Origin: Betaproteobacteria bacterium
GTDB taxonomy: Bacteria > Pseudomonadota > Gammaproteobacteria > Burkholderiales > Rhodocyclaceae
Length of the DNA: 64,000 bases
Assembly: GCA_016234745.1 (NCBI GenBank)
Contig: JACRAR010000074.1
Coordinates: forward strand, 1 to 64,000
Reading direction: 5' to 3'
Shown: positions 45,400-54,809 of the stretch, piece after piece
How the letters are laid out: each line of letters opens with the position of its first letter
How positions within the stretch are numbered: position 1 is the first letter of the stretch
Position numbers and translations under genes: made by a program
The notes under the pieces: generated by a model
What the model was told of the DNA's origin: nothing
What the model saw: the letters and a program-made list of their open reading frames with translations, nothing else
Databases searched by the model: none

Positions 45400-45468
45400 T
45401 GGAATAATCTATCCAAAGTACCTATCATGAGCACATGAGCAGGGTTGAGGGCGGCCTTGAAGCGTTAA

Positions 45469-47802
<2,334 letters not shown>

Positions 47803-47886
47803 AAGTCCTATGCAGCACGGACTCAACCGGGCATCTTAATTCAATAAACAAGATCGGCTTAATCATTCAGTTTGGGAGAATCAGCC

Positions 47887-48384
47887 ATGAGCAAGAAACC
47901 ATCCAAGACCCCTACCATCGACATTGGCATCGATGCGACCAAGCGCGAAAAGATAGCGGGGGGTCTTTCCGCGCTGCTTGCCGACAGTTATACGCTGTAT
48001 CTGATGACCCACAATTTCCATTGGAACGTCACCGGTCCCATGTTTAATACCTTGCACCTGATGTTCATGGGCCAATACACCGAACAATGGAATGCGCTGG
48101 ATCTCATCGCGGAACGGATTCGTGCCCTTGGCTTTCGGGCTCCGGGCACCTACAAGGAGTTCGTCAAGATGGCCTCAATCAAGGAGGTCGATGACGTGCC
48201 CAAGGCCATGGACATGGTCCGGCACCTTGTATCGGCTCAGGAAGCCACGGCCCGAACCGCCCGGTCGATTTTCCCCGCCGTCGAGAAGGCCAACGATCAG
48301 CCAACGATGGACCTGCTGACTCAGCGACTCGATGTCCACGAAAAGACCGCTTGGATGCTGCGTAGCCTGTTGGAGGAACAATAG
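47887..48384 (+). CDS. dps: Dps ferritin-like DNA-protection protein
   Basis: A 165-residue ferritin-like protein forming dodecamers that oxidise Fe(II) with peroxide and coat DNA. The inter-subunit ferroxidase ligands are visible in HNFHWNVTGPMFNTLHLMF (two His) and EQWNALDLIAERIRALG (Asp, Glu). The N-terminus SKKPSKTPTID is Lys-rich, as in DNA-binding members. ATG 47887 has GGGAG upstream; the frame is open 5 codons further. It lies 84 bp after katG on the same strand, so co-regulation by OxyR is likely. Confidence 0.95.
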   Translation: MSKKPSKTPTIDIGIDATKREKIAGGLSALLADSYTLYLMTHNFHWNVTGPMFNTLHLMFMGQYTEQWNALDLIAERIRALGFRAPGTYKEFVKMASIKEVDDVPKAMDMVRHLVSAQEATARTARSIFPAVEKANDQPTMDLLTQRLDVHEKTAWMLRSLLEEQ

Positions 48385-48900
48385 GTTGATGGGCTATCCA
48401 AGGAGTACGATTTGCAGGAATTAGTAAGCAGCCGTTCGCGGATGCTTAGCTTCGATATTCCCTGCCCTTCTCCTTAGGCCGATGAGTTAGCCTTCACGTA
48501 AGTGCGAATAAGGTCTGCTAAGCGAACTACACCAGTCGTGCGGGACGACCGCAATCAAGAAATTTCAAATACCGGTAGTGGCCGAACTGGGACACGTAAG
48601 GGACCGAGAGCATCAGCCAGTAAGCGTTCATCACCAGCAATAAGCGTAGCTACTGGTCAACAAGCGCCGGCACTGGTGGTCAACGTGACCGGAATCCCCA
48701 GTTTGGGGAACGTTACACGTTTAAGGTCACAATTTGTGACCTTAAAGAATAGTGTCCATCCTTACCAAGCAGAATTCGGTTCGCGATGATGTCAGGGTAG
48801 CGTTCCACTTCGGTTTCATTCGCACACCAGTCGCTGCGCTTTTCAACTACCGTGCGCGTTCTTCGCGCCGCGTTCGGCCGTAGCAGAAGTTCCCGTTCCG
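48385..48900. other. 515-bp gap without a supported gene
   Basis: No frame here has both a start signal and protein-like composition. The gap holds one copy of the dispersed palindrome (48720-48746). The rest looks like decayed intergenic sequence. Confidence 0.6.
48720..48746. repeat. Dispersed palindrome, copy 1
   Basis: Arms TTTAAGGTCACAA and TTGTGACCTTAAA pair perfectly around one central T (27 bp). Core type: AAGG/CCTT with TCAC/GTGA. It lies between dps and the XRE gene. Confidence 0.85.
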
Positions 48901-49155
48901 CTACATAAATCGCTGCCGGCAAGCCAGATCGAATTTCTTTAGGAAGGCCGGAAACGGCGTTCCAATGACCGCGCACCAGCATCGTAGCTCAACGACATCA
49001 AGTCGGCGTTCTCCACGCTCGCATTTGCTGACGAATGACTGCGTCGCGTTGAGCTTGGTCGCCATGTCCTCTTGAGTAAGTCCAGCTGCCTCGCGGATGT
49101 CACGAAGCATCTCGAGCAGAAGTTTGTACTCCAGCGAATGAAGGGACTTTTCCAT
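48901..49155 (-). CDS. XRE-family transcriptional regulator
   Basis: An 84-residue helix-turn-helix protein, essentially only the DNA-binding domain: LRDIREAAGLTQEDMATKLNATQSFVSKCERGERRLDVVEL is a canonical Cro/C1 fold. A C-terminal helix (FPAFLKKFDLACRQRFM) may dimerise. ATG 49155 begins MEKSLHSLEY. It is divergent from a two-gene operon across about 100 bp that contains an inverted repeat, so it may repress both directions. Small XRE proteins like this also serve as antitoxins or restriction-modification controllers, but no toxin or methylase is recognised here. Confidence 0.85.
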   Translation of the reverse strand: MEKSLHSLEYKLLLEMLRDIREAAGLTQEDMATKLNATQSFVSKCERGERRLDVVELRCWCAVIGTPFPAFLKKFDLACRQRFM

Positions 49156-49198
49156 CGGTACACCGTTGTGGGTGCCGATAGATTGCAGTCCAATTTAG

Positions 49199-49219
49199 AA
49201 TAGTCCAAAATAGACTATT
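49199..49219. promoter_or_regulatory. Operator-like inverted repeat between divergent genes
   Basis: AATAGTC and GACTATT are perfect 7-bp arms with a 7-bp A-rich spacer. A partial direct copy (AGTCCAATTTAG) lies just left of it, next to AGTCCAAAATAG. Its position, 44 bp before the XRE start and 38 bp before the next plus-strand frame, fits a site for the XRE protein. Confidence 0.55.
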
Positions 49220-49256
49220 CGCCAGGATTAACTACGTCAAACCCATAATTGCGGCC

Positions 49257-49802
49257 TTGCTTGTCGTCTGGGTCGAAGCTGCCTTCTCGCTAACAGCTGC
49301 GGAGATGAATGCCGCTGTGGGTGATGCCGTCATTGTCGCCGATGTCACGCCGGAGCCTGATCGAAACTCCATCGATATAGCCAAATATGACGCCAAACCA
49401 CCAGGCACGACTATGGGTGAAGTCACCAGCGGCATCGTCGCCAGCCAATCCATGGGTACCCGGATGGGAACAGGAACAGCCGCAGGCCTCCTTATCGACA
49501 CCTTGATTGCGCCAATAACTCATGACTCGCGCCGGCACCAGTACAGCGTCGTCTTTACGAAAAACTGCAAGGTAATGAAGGGTTACTCGACAACGAAGGA
49601 AACCGACATTTCCGGCTTGGTACCCGGGCAAATCGCCCGCTGGATCGAACCGCCTTCGGGCAAGGGAAACCCGCTGCTCGCCGTGCTCAACGATGCCGAC
49701 GGCAAGCCGCTACCGCACATCGAACCATCGCACCGCTGCTATGCGGTCTTCGACGCCGCGCGGAAGGCCGAAGACGCGAAGCGATCAGGAGCTGCGCAGT
49801 GA
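49257..49802 (+). CDS. Hypothetical exported protein
   Basis: A frame of about 181 residues or slightly more. The only start inside it is a TTG at 49257, and the open frame upstream encodes KPIIAALLVVWVEAAFSLTA, a likely signal peptide or anchor, so the true start may be a non-ATG codon near 49227. The mature part has TAAEMNAAVGDAVIVADVTP, a Gly/Thr-rich hydrophobic stretch (TGTAAGLLIDTLI), then VVFTKNCKVMKGYSTTKETD. No family is recognised. Its stop overlaps the start of the next gene (GTGACTGTGA), so the two are translationally coupled. Confidence 0.55.
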   Translation: MLVVWVEAAFSLTAAEMNAAVGDAVIVADVTPEPDRNSIDIAKYDAKPPGTTMGEVTSGIVASQSMGTRMGTGTAAGLLIDTLIAPITHDSRRHQYSVVFTKNCKVMKGYSTTKETDISGLVPGQIARWIEPPSGKGNPLLAVLNDADGKPLPHIEPSHRCYAVFDAARKAEDAKRSGAAQ

Positions 49803-50059
49803 CTGTGATTTTCTACACTTTTCTCGCGGTAGTTGTTGGCATTCTTGCGTTTCACTCATTCCGGCAGCGCAAATCATGGGCTCAGTTGCCAACGCTCGAT
49901 GAATACTGGAGAGATCATCCGGAGTGCAAGACACCATCGGGCCCTCGATGCTATCGATGTGGTTCCAAGAATTTCAGAAGCTGGGGCATGCTTTCGGCCG
50001 CCGACAAGAACAGAAGCATCTCCTGTCGACAGTGCGGAATTGGGCTCTACCGAATTTAG
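49799..50059 (+). CDS. Membrane-anchored zinc-ribbon protein
   Basis: An 86-residue protein starting at a GTG that overlaps the upstream stop. Residues 1-20 (VTVIFYTFLAVVVGILAFHS) form one membrane helix. The soluble part carries two paired cysteines, CYRCGSKNFRSWG and SISCRQCGIGLYRI, a treble-clef or zinc-ribbon-like metal site. No enzyme motif is seen. It is the second gene of a two-gene unit facing away from the XRE regulator. Confidence 0.6.
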   Translation: MTVIFYTFLAVVVGILAFHSFRQRKSWAQLPTLDEYWRDHPECKTPSGPRCYRCGSKNFRSWGMLSAADKNRSISCRQCGIGLYRI

Positions 50060-50107
50060 GTTTTGATTATGCTTACCTAGACAACCGGAAATTGGCGACT
50101 TAACCGT

Positions 50108-50134
50108 CTTGAGGTCGCATTTTGCGTCCTCAAG
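50108..50134. repeat. Dispersed palindrome, copy 2
   Basis: CTTGAGGTCGCAT then TTTGCGTCCTCAAG: 27 bp, with one broken pair inside the arms. Core type GAGG/CCTC with TCGC/GCG. It lies 48 bp after the zinc-ribbon gene. Confidence 0.75.
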
Positions 50135-50225
50135 TTTAGGTTACGGTCGGCGGCGCCAGGAACTTCTGATCCGTGCGCAATGGAAAACTAAAGTATTCGT
50201 AGAGTTCCTCGCATGGGAATTTGGC

Positions 50226-50256
50226 GTTTTAAGGTCGCAAATTGCGACCTTAAAAC
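50226..50256. repeat. Dispersed palindrome, copy 3
   Basis: GTTTTAAGGTCGCAA and TTGCGACCTTAAAAC pair perfectly around one A (31 bp). Core type AAGG/CCTT with TCGC/GCGA. It lies within the 289-bp direct repeat. Confidence 0.88.
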
Positions 50257-50287
50257 AGCGTCTTCCTCAATGCGCGCCGACAATTAC

Positions 50288-50442
50288 TCATTGACCTAAT
50301 TCACGCAGCTCCTGAAGTGTCGGACCAAACCATTTCCGCTGGTTTCCGCAGAGCCAGCAACTGCATAGCTGCGGCGTATGTAATGCTTTGCCAATCCACT
50401 TGGCGTTTTGCCACTGGTCAGTCCCGTGATACCACCTTCGTG
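50288..50442 (-). pseudogene. 5'-truncated copy of the CSCWLCGN small-protein gene
   Basis: Reading minus from 50442 gives RRWYHGTDQWQNAKWIGKAL then HTPQLCSCWLCGNQRKWFGP and a stop at 50288. This matches the C-terminal two thirds of the protein at 57748-57978. The first 20 or so codons and the start are missing, because homology ends at 50443. Confidence 0.8.
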
Positions 50443-50443
50443 C

Positions 50444-50781
50444 TGTCCCTCGAATAAGTTCTGTTCCGCTCTTACCCAGTGATTCTGTTCCGAAAACGAG
50501 GCTTCCAGGGCAATCTAGCCCGCCGAAAATGCGTCGAAGCCAACTGATTCCGTGCCGGATGCCAAATACAAGGGAATAACCGTGCCGACTGCCAGCGAAT
50601 TGATCAACAGCGGCTGCGCCAAGTTACATAAGCTGCTAATTGCACAAAAGTGTTTCTGCACTGTCCAGTAATCTGCCTGCCAGACGCGGCTACCTCCACC
50701 AGAAATTCTGTGCCGATTGCCGGACCAATTGCAGATGCTGGTGCCTGGCGTCCAGCGTGCCGACCTCTTTCGATGTTCCGG
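50444..50781. other. 338-bp gap without a supported gene
   Basis: No protein-like frame is visible. Short words such as TTCTGTTCCG recur, but no clear array or hairpin is seen. Confidence 0.5.
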
Positions 50782-50982
50782 CTAGTGTCTGGTTCGCAGG
50801 ATACTTAGTTTGTTTCTTGCCAAGTCTGCCAAATCCCGATCCGGGACTGCCGTTAACGCTTCGAGAAACTTGATTTCATTATCTAAGGACCATAGATCCG
50901 ACGCCGAAAGCCTGGAGAGAATCTGGTCCAACCTGGACCAGATCTCATGCGTTTCGGGAGATTGGGCAGGCTGCGCACTCAT
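50782..50982 (-). CDS. Small hypothetical protein
   Basis: A possible 66-residue helical acidic/polar protein starting MSAQPAQSPETHEIWSRLDQ at ATG 50982 and containing LSASDLWSLDNEIKFLEALTAVPDRDLADLARNKL. Composition is protein-like and free of low-complexity stretches, but the ribosome site is weak and no family is recognised. It stands alone between decayed sequence and the divergent PilZ-like gene. Confidence 0.35.
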   Translation of the reverse strand: MSAQPAQSPETHEIWSRLDQILSRLSASDLWSLDNEIKFLEALTAVPDRDLADLARNKLSILRTRH

Positions 50983-51256
50983 TTTCAAACTCGCTTAAGC
51001 CCGACATCTGGTGGGGCGACTCCGTATCTTTCGTTCTGTCTTCGAAAATTCTTGAATACTGTGAACTGACTCACAGCGCCAGTTGCGCCAGTATGATATA
51101 AATTTTTCGATCTAACTACGAGAAGGGAAACTTCGACGGCTTTAAGGACTGCAAAATGTCGGATCTAACGAGCATTTCAGCCTTACAACACAGGGAGCCA
51201 CACGGCTAGGAGAGTGGATTTCTCTTTGGGCCATGCAAGACTGAAGGAAAATTGTC

Positions 51257-52156
51257 ATGTTAATTGATATGACAAGGAGTGAAGGGTCGTTGCCGCGTTC
51301 GCTAACCGATCCCAAAGCGGCGATTGATGCTGCCAAATTGAAAGCACTTAAAGAGTTTTTTTCCATTGGCAAGGCGCTGCGTTATTCCCCAGATGCTCAT
51401 CTTGCCGTTGTCCTGGATACGATCATCGTGGCGTATTGCGTCAATGATCATTTCATCTATTCTCACAAAGCCATTAAGTCAGACAGCCACGGTGACCCAA
51501 TGGCTCTTGTAATCGATGAAAAGAAGCCGGACTTGGCGGTGGACCATATTCAACAGTTACACCTGCTTGTACCCGACACTTCGGACCTCGAAGGAACCCT
51601 GAATTATGATCGTAGGGCCATCATCGGCCGGGCGCGGCAGTTTCTCAAAGGCAATGTCATTACCCTAATAGCTAATGCAGGTGTTAAAGGCGTATCGACA
51701 ATGACAACAGAAGTAACGGAACAGCTCACGATGGAAGATGGTCCTTACGCGAACAGTAAAATGATCCTCCTGGATCCAAACTTTGACAGCCTCATCGTCA
51801 CCGACCAGCTGCATAACTTGCGCGGCAAGACCCATGTGCCGGTCGTGCTTTATCTAAAGAAAGGCGAGCCACCTTATCCCTGCGTCCTCATCGATTTTTC
51901 TGAATCGGTAGTGGGCCTGCGCAGCAATGATAGCCAGCATACAATGCCCCCAATGAAACAGGATGATTTGGTTGCCATAGTAATCAATCTCGGTGAAGCA
52001 GCGAAGACATACACAATCAAGGGCAGGATAGTTCGCCGTTCAACGAATTCCTGCGCAATCCGGCTAGAAGAACTCTTCAAAGATCACAGGCCATCGCGTT
52101 TCGGTCTGCTGGACGCTGTCGAACTTAAGGCCGGCTTGCTGAATTTCGGGAATTGA
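51257..52156 (+). CDS. PilZ-like domain protein
   Basis: A 299-residue soluble protein with an AAGGAAAA ribosome site. The C-terminal third (about 195-285) fits a PilZ-type beta barrel: PCVLIDFSESVVGLR holds the D-x-S-x-x-G motif, followed by VAIVINLGEAAKTYTIKGRIVRRSTNSCAIRLEEL. The usual R-x3-R c-di-GMP clamp before it is absent (KTHVPVVLYLKKGEPP), so it may not bind the nucleotide. The N-terminal 190 residues (KALKEFFSIGKALRYSPDAH; MALVIDEKKPDLAVDHIQQL) are unassigned. It stands alone between decayed stretches. Confidence 0.7.
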   Translation: MLIDMTRSEGSLPRSLTDPKAAIDAAKLKALKEFFSIGKALRYSPDAHLAVVLDTIIVAYCVNDHFIYSHKAIKSDSHGDPMALVIDEKKPDLAVDHIQQLHLLVPDTSDLEGTLNYDRRAIIGRARQFLKGNVITLIANAGVKGVSTMTTEVTEQLTMEDGPYANSKMILLDPNFDSLIVTDQLHNLRGKTHVPVVLYLKKGEPPYPCVLIDFSESVVGLRSNDSQHTMPPMKQDDLVAIVINLGEAAKTYTIKGRIVRRSTNSCAIRLEELFKDHRPSRFGLLDAVELKAGLLNFGN

Positions 52157-52342
52157 AACAAACAGACCTCTTTCGCTTGTTTCGTCTGGGTGTTGGTGCC
52201 GATGCGATTTTTGACCCAGGCGACAACGTTGGGCTGACCCCAGGTAAGAAAGGGCTAATCCGTCTGTAACGACGATTTGTCAGAGACTGGAATGTGACTA
52301 TAATCCGTCAGCAACAGAATAGGTGCTCCTAGAGTACAGTGC

Positions 52343-52708
52343 ATGACAACTAACCATCTTGAGGTCACAAAATGTGACCTCAAGATGCGTGTTCCTGAAC
52401 GTACGCCGCCGACAAACGGCCAAGACGATGTCCATGAGGCGAGACGGCTACGGACCCCCGAGGTTCGCCTCGACGTCATGATCGGCCTTGACAAGAGCTG
52501 TGCCAGCGCACGAATAAGCAGGTATGAGACCGGGATTCATCAACCACCATATGCTCTTGCCCAGAAGCTGGCCGCTGTGCTGAACATACCGCCCGCTTAT
52601 CTCTACTGCGAGGATGAAAACTTGGCTGCGCTGATCCGTGAGTGGGGAAAACTTAGCCCGCGAAAACGGCGACGGCTGATGGAGCCAGCTGGTTTACCAC
52701 CTGGTTAG
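52343..52708 (+). CDS. XRE-family regulator with degenerate N-terminus
   Basis: A 121-codon frame. Residues about 46-105 are a typical Cro/C1-type half: MIGLDKSCASARISRYETGI then HQPPYALAQKLAAVLNIPPA and YLYCEDENLAALIREW. The first helices are degraded (VHEARRLRTPEVRLDV in place of L-REAR-x-x-x-GLSQ-x-x-LG), and the first 15 codons run through palindrome copy 4. The gene may be a fusion formed when that element arrived, or a decaying regulator. Its codons 25-40 resemble DNA at 40.2 kb. Confidence 0.55.
   Translation: MTTNHLEVTKCDLKMRVPERTPPTNGQDDVHEARRLRTPEVRLDVMIGLDKSCASARISRYETGIHQPPYALAQKLAAVLNIPPAYLYCEDENLAALIREWGKLSPRKRRRLMEPAGLPPG
52355..52387. repeat. Dispersed palindrome, copy 4
   Basis: CATCTTGAGGTCACA and TGTGACCTCAAGATG pair perfectly around AAA (33 bp). 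Core type GAGG/CCTC with TCAC/GTGA. It overlaps the start of the XRE frame. Confidence 0.88.
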
Positions 52709-53358
52709 GGTATTCGGCAGTGAATGTGAGATGCTCGTTGACTCAAATCGCCAACAAGCCGTCGCAGACCTCGAGAGTTTGAGAGGCCGCTCCAGCCTCG
52801 ACTGCCGTCATTGCCAACTATGCAAGGCCGAAGATCGCCCATTCTGGTTTGGTAGGGTCCAGGACTGGCGCGCCGACCCAATGATCCGGTGGGTAATACA
52901 CAGCTTTCGCGGTGGCCCTCAATCCGGCGTTCATCGTCACGTTTCCAGCCGCCACTTCGAACGTAGCGGGCGGGCCTCCCGCACTACGCTCACCTGCCTG
53001 CTTCATGCCACGGGTTATGTGACCTAAATTGCGGAGAGTGATTTCTGCAGATTGGGTCGCACCTTATAACCATCGAATAGCCCCACGGGGTCATTCAACC
53101 ACTGCGTGCTCCACCGCCCCCAGCCGAGTCCTGACGATTCCGGGCTCACATCATGTGTCGCCGTACCTTCAACTCCACCCAGCGTTTAACGAATTGGAAG
53201 CACCGACTAGAGTTGCCAATGGCGTTTCAGGGCCGCGTCGATATTGTTCAATTTTACAACCCGAGCGCAATGAAAGAATCTCAAATACCAATAGACTAAA
53301 TTGAACCTACTTCGGCTCCGATTCTCTAATTTTCGGACAAGCCACCGACGGGTGTCCT
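52709..53358. other. 650-bp gap without a supported gene
   Basis: A few short frames exist but none has a ribosome site or recognisable sequence. A minus-strand frame at 52818-53006 has protein-like composition and could be a gene fragment. No repeat or hairpin stands out. Confidence 0.5.
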
Positions 53359-54132
53359 ATGAGTACCTTCAAAGTCCTACAGTTCAATATGCAGTTTGGT
53401 CGGCGCTGGGACAACGGCGACCCTGATCACGCACCTATTGACCTTGAACTGACCATTGCAGATATTCGCGGCCATGATGCGGACGTCATCCTGTTGCAAG
53501 AGGTCGAGCAAGTGCAACTAGACGGCGCACAAAGAATACCGCCACCGAACTATTTGCGGCTGTGTGTCGAACTGGGCGGATACGAAGGATTTTTTTCGTA
53601 TCCCAAAACCGATTTACGTGAGTTGCCATTTGGCGTCGGGTTGGCTATCTTCTCAAAGGCATCGCTGCGCAATACGATCCGAAAGGACCTACCGTCGCCG
53701 CCGATCCAATTCGAATTCAACGGAAAATGCACAACGCCTACCGACCGCCTGTTAATCGGAGCAACAACTACACTCGCCGGCCATGAGCTGAGAATATATA
53801 ACACGCACCTGTTGGCGTTCTTCATGCTCAACTCATCTAGTGAGAAATACAATGGCCAGCGAGCACTCGTTCTCGATCAACTGCGTACGTCGCAAGGCCC
53901 TACCCTAATTGGGGGCGACTTCAATGTCAGCCAGCATGAATCTCTGGTACGGCAGTTTGGCGGTGCCGGTTTTCGAACGGTACAAATGAACGAGGCCACT
54001 TGGCGCCGACGGCCTTTAGTTCTTGACCATATATTCTACAGCCGGCACTTTCGACTCGTGCGTCATTCGGTGGTGCCAACTTCCGCTTCGGATCATCATA
54101 TTCTAAAAGCTGAGTTGGAGTTCGTCGATTGA
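53359..54132 (+). CDS. Endonuclease/exonuclease/phosphatase (EEP) family protein
   Basis: A 257-residue metal-dependent hydrolase of the DNase I-like fold. The active-site blocks are all visible: LQFNMQFG (Asn), VILLQEVEQ (metal-binding Glu), LRIYNTHLLAF (His), LIGGDFNVSQHE (Asp/Asn pair), LVLDHIFYS (Asp) and SASDHHILKAELEF (catalytic His). No signal peptide is seen, so it is cytosolic. The family spans nucleases, sphingomyelinases and inositol phosphatases; sequence alone does not show which. It is a lone gene in the accessory region. Confidence 0.88.
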   Translation: MSTFKVLQFNMQFGRRWDNGDPDHAPIDLELTIADIRGHDADVILLQEVEQVQLDGAQRIPPPNYLRLCVELGGYEGFFSYPKTDLRELPFGVGLAIFSKASLRNTIRKDLPSPPIQFEFNGKCTTPTDRLLIGATTTLAGHELRIYNTHLLAFFMLNSSSEKYNGQRALVLDQLRTSQGPTLIGGDFNVSQHESLVRQFGGAGFRTVQMNEATWRRRPLVLDHIFYSRHFRLVRHSVVPTSASDHHILKAELEFVD

Positions 54133-54375
54133 GAATCTTGCGCTGCTACATGGCCTAGTTTGACATTTATTGTCCCGAGACACTCTGCAATACCCGCTCA
54201 CAAAAGATGGGCAAACTTAAGCGCACTTGGCCAGTAGTCGCCAGAGATCAAAGTGCCAGGCGTGGGTTGTAATCGAAAGGCTTTGCAGGAACCGATCTTC
54301 CTCCTATGCGTCGTCTCATTGCCTTCCCGATAGTTCTCAGGAAGACAGCAGGTAAAACATTCGCTTTGACGATAG

Positions 54376-54705
54376 TTAGGGCGCAACGTGGTGGTCATCC
54401 CACCACTTCTCGAAACCTTTATCGTGCGCCATCGCTAAGGCAGCAAGCAATGTAACTAAAACGCCAACGATCACCGCGCCCGCAGTTGCGTTTCTATGAG
54501 AGGCAAAGCCGAGAACCCAGGGCGAAATAATCAACCAAACCCCGAGCGCCATATTGACACCTTCCTCCCAGGCCTTTGGCATCACCACGGCAACTGCCGC
54601 GAAGACCACGATTGCCACACCAAGGATAGAGTCGCATAAAAAGAAGCATACATAGTACCCACGACCAGGCAGCCAATACTTGCAAATCTCAGCGCTTGGA
54701 GACAC
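54376..54705 (-). CDS. SPW-repeat membrane protein
   Basis: A protein of about 109 residues with three or four membrane helices. It contains MALGVWLIISPWVLGFASHR, the SPW motif after which the family is named. The first helix reads SILGVAIVVFAAVAVVM, and the C-terminus is polar (HDKGFEKWWDDHHVAP). The GTG at 54705 is a possible start and others may apply. The function of SPW proteins is unknown. The next gene on this strand lies about 100 bp upstream. Confidence 0.78.
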   Translation of the reverse strand: MSPSAEICKYWLPGRGYYVCFFLCDSILGVAIVVFAAVAVVMPKAWEEGVNMALGVWLIISPWVLGFASHRNATAGAVIVGVLVTLLAALAMAHDKGFEKWWDDHHVAP

Positions 54706-54809
54706 TGGTCTTGTGCTGTGTTTGGACGAATACCCGACTCCGTCGCTGTGTTAGACATCATGTTGTGGTCGAGTTACGACCATGTTGTTACTGTGCCTTA
54801 TAGACATCA

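Larger units (their letters stand above)
50155..50443. repeat. 289-bp direct repeat, copy A
   Basis: This stretch recurs at 57636-57924 in the same orientation, 7481 bp away. I estimate well over 90% identity by eye, with scattered substitutions and small differences near 50275-50300. It contains palindrome copy 3 and the 3' part of a small gene. Confidence 0.9.

Noticed and set aside
48901-50059. Classical toxin-antitoxin pair
   Set aside because: The XRE protein could be an antitoxin, but it is divergent from, not co-directional with, the membrane proteins, and neither partner resembles a known toxin.
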